Assembly (NCBI RefSeq): GCF_010550675.1
Contig: NZ_JAAGOA010000009.1
Span: 186,001 to 250,000 of the forward strand
Reading direction: 5' to 3'
DNA: 64,000 bases
DNA from: Phytoactinopolyspora halotolerans
GTDB taxonomy: Bacteria > Actinomycetota > Actinomycetes > Jiangellales > Jiangellaceae
The position numbers and the translations under genes were made by a program. Positions 10,227 to 18,209 of this stretch are shown here, one piece after another. The notes beneath the pieces were generated by a model, which saw only the letters and a list, made by a program, of their open reading frames with translations, did no database searches and was not told the DNA's origin. Positions within the stretch are counted from its first letter, which is position 1. Every line of letters begins with the position of its first letter.

Positions 10227-12800
10227 GTGCCCAGCAGCATCGAGATCGCGCGGGTCCGAGCCATCGAACTCCGTGTCCCCTCGTCCAAGGGGTCCCGGCC
10301 CGGTGACGGATACGCTCACAACGTCGTCATCACCCTCGACGCCACCGTCGACGGCCGGGCCGTCGGCGGGGCCGGGGAAGCGTGCCCGCGTGGCCGCACA
10401 CTGACCGGCGACACCGGCCGCGGGTCCTGGCGCTTCCTCTCCGCCGCGCTCAAACGGTTACACGGGGCGCGCGTGCGTACCGACCCGGGTGCCGTCTCCG
10501 CCGACGTCTCGCAGCTGATCGCCGATCTGCGGGCGCTGGCCCGCCGCATGGTGAAGGTCGCCATGCCGGGTGAGCCGTACCGGGGCACCATGGCGGGCCT
10601 CGAGGCGGCGCTGCTCGACCTGGTCAGCACGGCGGAAGGGGTGCCGCTCGCCCACGTGCTGGGAGGCAAGCGGAGCCCGCTCGACATCGTCGGGGTGGTC
10701 GCCGCCCGGAGTATCTCCCAGGCAGAGCAGCGGATCGCACCCCACGTCGGACGGACGACGGTCAAGCTGATCGATCTACCCGACCGCACGACTGCCCTGG
10801 ACGTGGTCTCGGCCGTCGGCTCCGTGGCCGGTCCGGGCGTGCCCGTCTGGCTGGAATTCGCCGCCGAACTCGAACGTGCGGAAACCGACAAGCTCGTCGA
10901 GGCCCTCGCTGACCGTATCGGCAGCGGTGCGCTACCGCCGCATGTGCTGGTACGGCCGTTCGTCACCGCCGACCATGCGACGCTGGCCGAACTGCAGCGA
11001 TACGCAGACGTGCTGGCGCCACCGAAGCACGACCGGCCGGGGATCGTGGTCCTGACCGGTGCCGCATCGGTCGAGGACATACGTGCGGCAGTGCTCGGCG
11101 GCGTGCGCGGTGTCGAGCTCAACCCGGGTCGGCTCGGCGGTGTGCTCCCCGCCTTGGACCTCGCGCGTTCGCTCGACACCGGCGGGAGGATCCGGGTGGC
11201 GGTCTCCGCCGATCCGCACGCCTCCGCCGTCGGCACCCGTGCGGCGGCGGAGCTCGCGGCCGCACTCCCCCGCCTCGACTACCTGGCGTTGCCCGACGCC
11301 TCGATCGCCGGCACCGTCCAGACCGACCCCGAGCTGAGCCTCGACGATCGTCACCGTCTCCTTCCCGGCGAGCGAAGCGGTATCGGCGGACGCGTCGTCC
11401 TGGCACCGGCCGTGCATCACCAGACTCGGTACGCGACCGGGTCAGGCTCCGCCGCCCCGGCGCCGACGTACCAGGGGATGGCGGCCAACGAGTTCGATCT
11501 AGACACGATGATGCAGTTCGAGTTCTCAGACGGTACCGTCGATACCGCAAACCCGCTGCTCAGCCGCGCAGCATTGGCATTCGGGCTGAACACGACCCGG
11601 CTCGCCCGCAGCGTTGTGCTGGCACACCATCCGCAGCTCGCCGAGCCGATCGGTTTCGCCAGCCGCCGTTCCACCTGGACCGGGCTGTCCACCCGCGCCG
11701 TCGTCGACAAGAAGGACCTGACCAAGAAGGTCCTCGGCGCCGCCGGCGTCGCCGTACCGCGGGGCGAGGTGTTCAAACCCAGGCAGGTCGAGCGGGCCGT
11801 GCGGTATGCCCTGTCGCTCGGCGCGCCGGTGGTCGTCAAGCCCCGCGGTGGATCCCACGGCAGGGGTGTGACGACCGACCTGCGCGACGAGAGCGACATC
11901 CGCAACGCCATCGCCATGCTGGCCGGCGCCTCGTCTGCCCGCAGCCCGTTCGTGGTCGAGGAACACGTCACCGGCGAGGACTACCGGTTTCTGGTCGTCG
12001 GCGATCGCGTCGTCTCGGTGGTGCTGCGCCGACCCGCATCCGTCGAGGGCGACGGCAGGTCCTCGGTGCTTGATCTGGTCATCCAGAAGAACCAGCACCG
12101 GCTCGCGAACCCGCAGATGCACGGCTCATTGATCGAGCTGGGCGACAATGCCCGCTACTGGCTCGGTAAACAGGGCATGACGGTGGACAGCGTGCCCGGC
12201 GCCGGGCAGCTCGTGCAGCTGGGCAGCGCGGGCAACATCGCCAACGGCGGGGACAGCGTCGAAGTCTTGGACGAGACACACCCCAGCCTGCTCGACCTCG
12301 CCGTCCGCGCCACCTTGGCGGTGCCCGGCCTCGACTATTCCGGCGTCGACCTCATCGGCGACCACCGGCGTCCGGTCGACGAGCACCGCGCCGTCGTCAT
12401 CGAGGTGAACTCCAACCCGGGCACCGACCTGAACCACTTCCCCATGTTCGGCACCCCGCGCGACGTCTCCACCGAGCTGGTTCTGCGCCAGTGTGAGCTT
12501 GCCGGCTACCGGCCGGCACAGATCCTCGACGAGCTCAACGTCCGGATCGAGATCTCCGGGCGGGTCCAGGGCGTCGGCTACCGGAACTGGTTCGAGCAGC
12601 TCGCGACCGGCCGAAACGTCGCCGGTACCATATGCAACCTTCCGTCGGGGCAGGTCGAGGCCTATGTCACCGGACGGCTGGACGACGTGTGGCTGGTCGT
12701 GTCGAAGGCGATCGACGGGCCGCCGCGGGCCCGGCCATACCGGGTGGTGACCACCCACGTCGGCGCTGTCACCCCCACCGACCGGTTCGAGGTGCGTTGA
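10227..12800 (+). CDS. Module 3 fusion protein: enolase-like / CphA-type ATP-grasp / acylphosphatase
   Basis: An 857-residue third paralogue, starting at GTG 10227 (VPSSIEIARVRAIELRVP) by alignment with its sisters and by the -10 spacing. Enolase-like part about 1-390 (GEACPRGRTLTGDT, GLEAALLDLVSTAEGVPLA). ATP-grasp part about 430-765 with VVKPRGGSHGRGVTTDL and E726-N728 (IEVN). Acylphosphatase part about 769-857 with GRVQGVGYR, R786 and N804. The block SAGNIANGGDSVEVLDETHP is nearly the same in all three paralogues, so the ligase active sites are the best-conserved part while the enolase-like parts diverge most. The stop TGA shares one base with the ATG of the next gene. Confidence 0.85.
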   Translation: MPSSIEIARVRAIELRVPSSKGSRPGDGYAHNVVITLDATVDGRAVGGAGEACPRGRTLTGDTGRGSWRFLSAALKRLHGARVRTDPGAVSADVSQLIADLRALARRMVKVAMPGEPYRGTMAGLEAALLDLVSTAEGVPLAHVLGGKRSPLDIVGVVAARSISQAEQRIAPHVGRTTVKLIDLPDRTTALDVVSAVGSVAGPGVPVWLEFAAELERAETDKLVEALADRIGSGALPPHVLVRPFVTADHATLAELQRYADVLAPPKHDRPGIVVLTGAASVEDIRAAVLGGVRGVELNPGRLGGVLPALDLARSLDTGGRIRVAVSADPHASAVGTRAAAELAAALPRLDYLALPDASIAGTVQTDPELSLDDRHRLLPGERSGIGGRVVLAPAVHHQTRYATGSGSAAPAPTYQGMAANEFDLDTMMQFEFSDGTVDTANPLLSRAALAFGLNTTRLARSVVLAHHPQLAEPIGFASRRSTWTGLSTRAVVDKKDLTKKVLGAAGVAVPRGEVFKPRQVERAVRYALSLGAPVVVKPRGGSHGRGVTTDLRDESDIRNAIAMLAGASSARSPFVVEEHVTGEDYRFLVVGDRVVSVVLRRPASVEGDGRSSVLDLVIQKNQHRLANPQMHGSLIELGDNARYWLGKQGMTVDSVPGAGQLVQLGSAGNIANGGDSVEVLDETHPSLLDLAVRATLAVPGLDYSGVDLIGDHRRPVDEHRAVVIEVNSNPGTDLNHFPMFGTPRDVSTELVLRQCELAGYRPAQILDELNVRIEISGRVQGVGYRNWFEQLATGRNVAGTICNLPSGQVEAYVTGRLDDVWLVVSKAIDGPPRARPYRVVTTHVGAVTPTDRFEVR

Positions 12801-13756
12801 TGACCACCCAGATGCAGGAGTTCCAGCGGTTCCTGGCGGAGAACGTCCCGCACCGGTGCAGCCAGACCTCGGCGATGATCGAGTTCGCCGCGCAGTGTCG
12901 CGGGCTGGAGACCGACCGGTACGACAAGAGGATTCTCCTGGTCACCTTCCCCGAGGCGACGGTGCCGTTCGTCGGCCTGAACGGACCTGACACCTCTCGC
13001 ATCGGCCATCTGCTGTGCACCTACGCGGACGAGCAGCGGCAGCTGTGGAAGAAGCAGGGGCTCCGCACCGCCCGGTATGGGGTCTTCGCCACGAGCCAGC
13101 CCACCCGGGCCGAGCGGTTCGCGGCGAATCTGGGGTGGCCGGTGACGGTCCGTCCGGCACGTTTCGATGGCGCGGACGGGGTGACCACGCACGTCCGTTC
13201 CGCCGAGGAGTTCCGGGCGGCATGGCAACACGCCCGGGACGCATACGTCGATCACGTCGGTACCAAACGGATCCTGGTCGAGCAGCGGCCGGCCGGCGAG
13301 GCGCTCAGCTTCTATGTGGTGAGTGGCCGCGTCGTCGCCGCCACGCACCGACCGTCTCCCGAGGTCGCCGTCGACGTCACGGAAGAGGTGGACCCCCGGC
13401 TGGCGACCGTCGCGATCGACGCGGTCGACGCCCTACCTGGGCTTGTCCACGCCGAGGTGACCCTGATCGCTCCGCCGCCCGCGGTCGGATCCGCCGCAGC
13501 CGGTCCCGGATCCGATCCCGCGGCTGACGCCGCGGAAGTGCCCGAGGACGAGCCGTTCTACGTGCTCTACGGCGTGGACTGTCTTCAGGCGCCCGCCGGT
13601 CAGTTCCCGACCGAGGGGCAGCCCCGGGACATCGGCGGCGCGATCATCGACCATTACCTCAGCGCGCCGCGCTGGCGGATTCCGCGCACCATACCGCACC
13701 AGCCGATCACCGCGGGTCGACCGGCACCTGGCTGGATCGTCCCCGCCGGTGCTTAG
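12800..13756 (+). CDS. Module 3 partner: degenerate ATP-grasp-like protein
   Basis: A 318-residue protein, the shortest of the three partners, with its ATG overlapping the preceding stop (TGATG). It has the shared N-terminal region (SAMIEFAAQCRGLETDRYDKR), a shortened ATP-grasp-like body (ILVEQRPAGEALSFYVVSGRVV) without the GDG segment, and the C-terminal AIIDHYLSAPRW. The metal-ligand motif reads YGVD in place of IEVN. It ends the six-gene array and runs convergently into cysH, with a hairpin between them. Confidence 0.8.
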   Translation: MTTQMQEFQRFLAENVPHRCSQTSAMIEFAAQCRGLETDRYDKRILLVTFPEATVPFVGLNGPDTSRIGHLLCTYADEQRQLWKKQGLRTARYGVFATSQPTRAERFAANLGWPVTVRPARFDGADGVTTHVRSAEEFRAAWQHARDAYVDHVGTKRILVEQRPAGEALSFYVVSGRVVAATHRPSPEVAVDVTEEVDPRLATVAIDAVDALPGLVHAEVTLIAPPPAVGSAAAGPGSDPAADAAEVPEDEPFYVLYGVDCLQAPAGQFPTEGQPRDIGGAIIDHYLSAPRWRIPRTIPHQPITAGRPAPGWIVPAGA

Positions 13757-13788
13757 GCGAGGCCGAGGTCGACCTTCATGGAATGCGA

Positions 13789-13814
13789 GTTCGGGGCGCT
13801 ATAGCCCACCGAAC
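13789..13814. terminator. Bidirectional hairpin between module 3 and cysH
   Basis: GTTCGG and CCGAAC form a stem with an inner GGGC/GCCC extension around a short GCTATA loop. It sits in the 80-bp gap between two convergent operons. There is no clear T-run, as is common for actinomycete terminators. Confidence 0.55.
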
Positions 13815-13836
13815 CCGCATCCCATAGCGGCCATGC

Positions 13837-14532
13837 TCAGTGGATGCCGCACTCCGTCTTGGCCTTGCCCGCCCAGCGGCCCGCCCGCGGATCCTCTCCG
13901 TCCGACACGGGTTGCGTGCACGGCTCGCATCCGATGGAGGCGTAGCCGAGCTGCTGCAGCGGATTGACCAGGATGTCGTGCTCGGCGATGTAGTCGTCCA
14001 CCTGCTCGTCCGACCAGGTCGCCAGCGGATTCACCTTGACCTTCTTGCGCCGCGGGTCCCAGCCGACCACCGGAGCCGCGGCACGGCCCGGGTTCTCCGC
14101 CCGCCGCACCCCGCTGGCCCACGCGGTATACGGGCGGATCGCGCGGTCCAGCGGGAACACCTTGCGCATCGCGCAGCACAGGTCCGGGTACGTCTCGTAC
14201 AGCTTGCCGTAGCTGGCCTCGTGCTCGGGGACCGTCAGCGGATGCCCGACCGTCTCGACGGTGATGTCGTAGGCCGAGGCGATGGCGTCTCGGGTCCCGA
14301 TCGTCTCAGCGAAGTGGTAGCCCGTGTCCAGGAACAGCACGCGGATGCCGGGTACCGCCTGTGACGCCACGTGGCAGAGCACGCCGTCGGCCATCGAGGC
14401 GGTGAGCACGAACGCGTCCCCGAACGTCTCGTGTGCCCAGCGGACCACGTCCTGTGCCGGCGCGTCCTCGAGATCGCGCCCGGCCGTTGTGGCCATCCGC
14501 TGGAGTTCGTCGGTGGGAATGCGGGTCGTCAT
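13837..14532 (-). CDS. cysH: Phosphoadenylyl/adenylyl-sulfate reductase (CysH)
   Basis: A 231-residue cytoplasmic reductase that converts an activated sulfate nucleotide (APS or PAPS) to sulfite. The PP-loop-type nucleotide-binding region is in the N-terminal half (LTASMADGVLCHVAS), and the C-terminus has the catalytic cysteine motif KTECGIH. The cysteine pairs in LCCAMRK and GCEPC are those that bind a [4Fe-4S] cluster in the assimilatory APS-reductase type, so APS is the likelier substrate. It is the last gene of a three-gene operon and its ATG overlaps the stop of the PLP enzyme gene upstream. No sulfite reductase or ATP sulfurylase gene is nearby, so the sulfite may be used locally, or the other assimilation genes may lie elsewhere. 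Confidence 0.93.
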   Translation of the reverse strand: MTTRIPTDELQRMATTAGRDLEDAPAQDVVRWAHETFGDAFVLTASMADGVLCHVASQAVPGIRVLFLDTGYHFAETIGTRDAIASAYDITVETVGHPLTVPEHEASYGKLYETYPDLCCAMRKVFPLDRAIRPYTAWASGVRRAENPGRAAAPVVGWDPRRKKVKVNPLATWSDEQVDDYIAEHDILVNPLQQLGYASIGCEPCTQPVSDGEDPRAGRWAGKAKTECGIH

Positions 14533-16637
14533 CTACTGCCTCCATCGAGATCCACATGCTGCAGGATCAGGCCAAGCTTGCGGAGCGCATCTGCGACGTC
14601 GGCCAGTGTCCGGTCCACGCGCTCAATCCATAGTCGGCCACGAGTGTGGTCGAACACAATCTCTGACACCGTCGTCGCACCGATCGCTACCCGCAGACCG
14701 CCGATCCATTCACCGTCCTGCTGGTGGATCCGAACCGGCTGGCCGAGCTGGAAGGTCCGGCCCAGGACGGCGTCGTCGGACGGCACCAGGCCGCGCAGGT
14801 CCTGGGCGAGCATCCGGTAGACCTTCCGGCCCTGGCCCATGGTCAACGGTGTGCCGTCCGGGCGCCGCGCCAGGAAGGTGAAGATGGTCGGCAGATCGTC
14901 GAGGCCGCGCGTGTCCGGCTGGGGAATCGCCGTGTACGGACTCTCCACCAGGCTGATCTGGGGTGTGTCCTCGAGGATCTTCCGCAGCCCCGCGACCAGC
15001 AGACGCAGAACCTCGTCCCGGATCTCCGGCGAAGCGTTGTGGAACGAACGCATCTCCGCGAGCGCCGCTTCCCACCGCAGCAGCAATCCGGCGTTGGGCC
15101 CGCGTCGCGCGACCGCGCGTAGGTCACTCAGCGCCTCCGGCACGTCAGCGCGGGTCAGATAGTCCGCCATGCCGGCCGGGAGGTCCCGGCCCGCCGCCAG
15201 GCGTCCCGCGACCGTCGACGGGAGGATCACCGCACCGGAGAACGGCGGGCCGCCGAAGAACTTCGACCCGGTGACGATCACCATGTTGCCGTCCCGCAGA
15301 TGCTGCACCGCCGTGTTCTGGTCGATGCGCATCTGCGCGGCGTCCACCACCACGTCCAGCCGATCGCCGAACCGCTCCCGCCAGCGCAGCACCGTCTCCC
15401 GGCGCGGCAGCCGGATGCCGGTCTTGGAGCCTTCCACCACGTGCACGAGGACCCGGCCTGTGTCGACCTGTGCCTCGATCGCCGCTTCGACCGCCGCCTC
15501 GACCTGTTCGGGGGGCAGCATCTCACCGTTCGGGTCGCGCAGATCGACAATGGAGGTCGTGACCTTCGCCGGGTCGAATCCGCCGATCGGCTCCCCCGCC
15601 ACGCACGGGTTCCCGGACGGCAGCCGTCCGCAGAAGTGCCGGCCGGCAGCGGCGTAGGTGCTGCCGCTGCCGATCTCGTACTGGCCGACCACGACCGAAT
15701 GCACCGGCTCGTCCGCGCTCAACGCGGCCAGCAACGCCACCAGCTCGGCGTCGGTGCCGGACGGGGTGAAGACCACCTCGGCATCGCCCCGTACGCCGAG
15801 CGCCGCCAGCAGTGTCCGCCGCATCACCGTGGTGTGCTCGTCCACACACCGGCCGAGCTCGTAGCCGAGTGCGGCCTCGATCAGCCGGCGCCGAAGCCGG
15901 CTCGCCGCGTCGAACCCACGGGTCGTCGGCGACGACGCCGTACATGAGCCCAGCAGGCTGGTCCACGGGGTCGGGCTCGGCGAGATCCCGTACGAGTTCA
16001 CACCGCCGTGCCAGTCGATCGTCTGCCGGGTATCGCCGCCGCTGGCCAGCAGCACCTCGGTGGGCGCGGCGAACGGCAAGGCCCGGGCGGCCCGGTCGAT
16101 CTCGCTGTCCGGGCACGGGTCCAGCCCGTCGCGTTCGGCCACGAACTCCGCGATCCGCGCGGCGATCGCCTGGGCCGATGCCACATCATCGAGCCGGTCG
16201 TGCAGGTCCAGCAGCTCGGTCGCGTTGCCCGCAAGCGGCGAGAACGCGTTGAACGCCGCCGGCTCGCCGCGGGCGGACAGGCTGGTCGCGCCGTATGCCA
16301 GCGCGGTGGCGTGGGCGAGGATGCGGTGCGCCCAGTCCGGCGTGCGCAGCGTCTCGGGCCCGTCCACGGCGCTGCTGGCGGCCGTCCGGGTCAACTCGAT
16401 CGTCTCGCGCAGAATCAGCGCCGACCCGGTGACCGTCGCCGCCCGGTCCGGACGCAGGGTCAACGTCGTGCCGTCACACACGAACGGCCGGGACTGCGCC
16501 GGGTCGATACGGACCGACAGTCCGGCCAGCCGGGCACCGATCTCGGGCAGCCCGCACGCTTCGATCACGGGCCATGGAACCGGTGGTGTCTCCCCCGAAC
16601 TCTCCAGCACCGCCGGGGCTAAGGATGCATCGGTCAC
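14529..16637 (-). CDS. PLP-dependent enzyme, fold type I (class V-like), unusually long
   Basis: A 702-residue protein. The PLP fold-type I core lies in roughly residues 190-560: a small-residue phosphate-binding segment (TPSGTDAELVALLAALS), a cofactor-ring aspartate motif (VVVDAAQMRIDQ) and the Schiff-base lysine K459 in VTGSKFFGGPPFSG. The motif spacing is like class V aminotransferases and cysteine desulfurases, but the protein is nearly twice their length, with an about 190-residue N-terminal region I do not recognise and a C-terminal domain. The gene overlaps both neighbours by ATGA, so it works with the group II enzyme and CysH. Reaction unknown; a desulfurase, lyase or aminotransferase are all possible. 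Confidence 0.75.
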   Translation of the reverse strand: MTDASLAPAVLESSGETPPVPWPVIEACGLPEIGARLAGLSVRIDPAQSRPFVCDGTTLTLRPDRAATVTGSALILRETIELTRTAASSAVDGPETLRTPDWAHRILAHATALAYGATSLSARGEPAAFNAFSPLAGNATELLDLHDRLDDVASAQAIAARIAEFVAERDGLDPCPDSEIDRAARALPFAAPTEVLLASGGDTRQTIDWHGGVNSYGISPSPTPWTSLLGSCTASSPTTRGFDAASRLRRRLIEAALGYELGRCVDEHTTVMRRTLLAALGVRGDAEVVFTPSGTDAELVALLAALSADEPVHSVVVGQYEIGSGSTYAAAGRHFCGRLPSGNPCVAGEPIGGFDPAKVTTSIVDLRDPNGEMLPPEQVEAAVEAAIEAQVDTGRVLVHVVEGSKTGIRLPRRETVLRWRERFGDRLDVVVDAAQMRIDQNTAVQHLRDGNMVIVTGSKFFGGPPFSGAVILPSTVAGRLAAGRDLPAGMADYLTRADVPEALSDLRAVARRGPNAGLLLRWEAALAEMRSFHNASPEIRDEVLRLLVAGLRKILEDTPQISLVESPYTAIPQPDTRGLDDLPTIFTFLARRPDGTPLTMGQGRKVYRMLAQDLRGLVPSDDAVLGRTFQLGQPVRIHQQDGEWIGGLRVAIGATTVSEIVFDHTRGRLWIERVDRTLADVADALRKLGLILQHVDLDGGSR

Positions 16638-17986
16638 GTGTCGTATCGGCCTTCCAGCTGGTCAAGGACGGCTGCCGCGACGTCCGCTCCCGCCTCCAGA
16701 CGAGAGTTGACGCCGTACAGGGTGGCGCGGGTGTCCCCGGTGCCTGCCGCGGGCGCGCCGTCCACCGCCCAGCCCAGGTCATCAAGGAACTCACCGACCA
16801 CCGGAACGTGCGTCGGGTTGACGATCAGATGGATGCTGTCGGGATCGCGCTGCCGGTCGATCCGCCACCCCCGGGTCTCCAAGCGGTCAGCCACGGCCAT
16901 CATGTCCACCGAGTCCGAGCCGACGGCGAACACGCTGATCGGCGGTTCGCCGACGACGTGCAGCCCGGGGATCGCGCGGATCCCTTCCTGTAGCCGGTCG
17001 GTCGCGTCGAACACTTTGCGGAAGATCTCCCGGTAGCCGGCCCTGCCCTCGAACGTGATCGCCGCCCAAGAGCCGGCGATCGCGCCGCCGGAGCGCGTGC
17101 CCAGCAGCGTCGGCGAGGCCAGGATGCCGCCCGGCCAGTCCGTATATGCGGCGAACTGAAAGCGGCGCAGGCGGCGATCGGCGTACAGGATGCTCGACGA
17201 GCCCTTGGGCCCGTAACCGTACTTGTGCATATCTGCCGTCATCGACGTCACACCGGGCACACTGAGGTCGAACGGCGGAACCTTGCGTCCGAGTTCCCGG
17301 GCGAACGGCAATGCGAAGCCGCCGATGGTGGCGTCGATGTGCAGCCCGATGCCGCGCTCCTGCGCGACCACGCCGAGGTCCTCGATCGGATCGACGACGC
17401 CGTACGGAAAGCACGGGGCCGACGCGCAGGCCACGATGGTGGACTCGGTGATGGCGGCGGAGAACGCCGCGGGGTCCGCACGGAAGGTGTGGTCGACCGG
17501 CACCGGCACCGGGCGCACGCCCAGCAGGTCACCCGCCTTCAGAAACGCCGGATGCGCGGTGACCGGGACGACCATCTCCGGCGCGGTGATCTCCGGCCGC
17601 TCGGCGCGTGCCCGGTCCCGGTAGGCCTTGACCGCCAGGATGATGCTCTCGGTACCACCTGACGTCATGGTTCCCCCGGCGACCTGGGGGTCCGCGCCGA
17701 GCAAGTCGAGCAGCATCCACACGACCTGCTTCTCCATGGTGGCGATGCTGGGGAACGCCGTCGGCCCGAGGATGTTCTCGGAGGCGAACTCGCGATACGC
17801 GTCGTGCACGATCTCGTCGTGCTCCTCGCCGGCCCAGTAGATCAGGCTCCAGATGCGGCCACGACGCCAGTCCACATCGTCGTCGCGGAGGGAACGTAGC
17901 CGCGCGCGCAGCTGGTCCGCCGGTACGCCGTGCTCGGGAAAAGGCACGTACGGCTCGCCGGACTCCGATTCTGCAGAGAACGTCAT
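16634..17986 (-). CDS. PLP-dependent group II decarboxylase / sphingosine-1-phosphate-lyase-like enzyme
   Basis: A 450-residue PLP enzyme, first in the three-gene operon. It resembles the sphingosine-1-phosphate lyase branch of the group II decarboxylase family: AGGTMTSGGTESIILAVKAY near residue 120, the aspartate segment LHIDATIGGF, and the PLP lysine K255 in DMHKYGYGPKGSS. The start at 17986 has an AGAGGA-type ribosome binding site; an upstream in-frame start at 18040 is less likely. In bacteria this family also includes amino-acid decarboxylases and phosphoamine C-C lyases, and nothing here decides between them. Paired with a second PLP enzyme and CysH, it may produce an amine or an aldehyde building block. 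Confidence 0.8.
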   Translation of the reverse strand: MTFSAESESGEPYVPFPEHGVPADQLRARLRSLRDDDVDWRRGRIWSLIYWAGEEHDEIVHDAYREFASENILGPTAFPSIATMEKQVVWMLLDLLGADPQVAGGTMTSGGTESIILAVKAYRDRARAERPEITAPEMVVPVTAHPAFLKAGDLLGVRPVPVPVDHTFRADPAAFSAAITESTIVACASAPCFPYGVVDPIEDLGVVAQERGIGLHIDATIGGFALPFARELGRKVPPFDLSVPGVTSMTADMHKYGYGPKGSSSILYADRRLRRFQFAAYTDWPGGILASPTLLGTRSGGAIAGSWAAITFEGRAGYREIFRKVFDATDRLQEGIRAIPGLHVVGEPPISVFAVGSDSVDMMAVADRLETRGWRIDRQRDPDSIHLIVNPTHVPVVGEFLDDLGWAVDGAPAAGTGDTRATLYGVNSRLEAGADVAAAVLDQLEGRYDT

Positions 17987-18209
17987 CGATGTAGGTCCTC
18001 TTCCTTCATCGCCCGCGCCGACCGCATCACCGATGCGCACGGCACCCTCCCGACTCTCACCGGCCCGCCGGTCGACAGCCGCTTAGACGGGTCGGTTATA
18101 TCTTCGTTACCTAGCCGAAACCATACCTCTCGCCACGATTCGATCCAAGCTCCGCCCGCGTTGCGGAGTGTGTCGTAGCCTGGCATCCCGACGCAGGAGA
18201 CGACCGAGG

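Noticed and set aside
13237-13756. Module 3 partner considered as a truncated pseudogene because it is shorter
   Set aside because: Frame is intact to the shared C-terminal motif; the missing part is the same internal segment absent in the module 1 partner.
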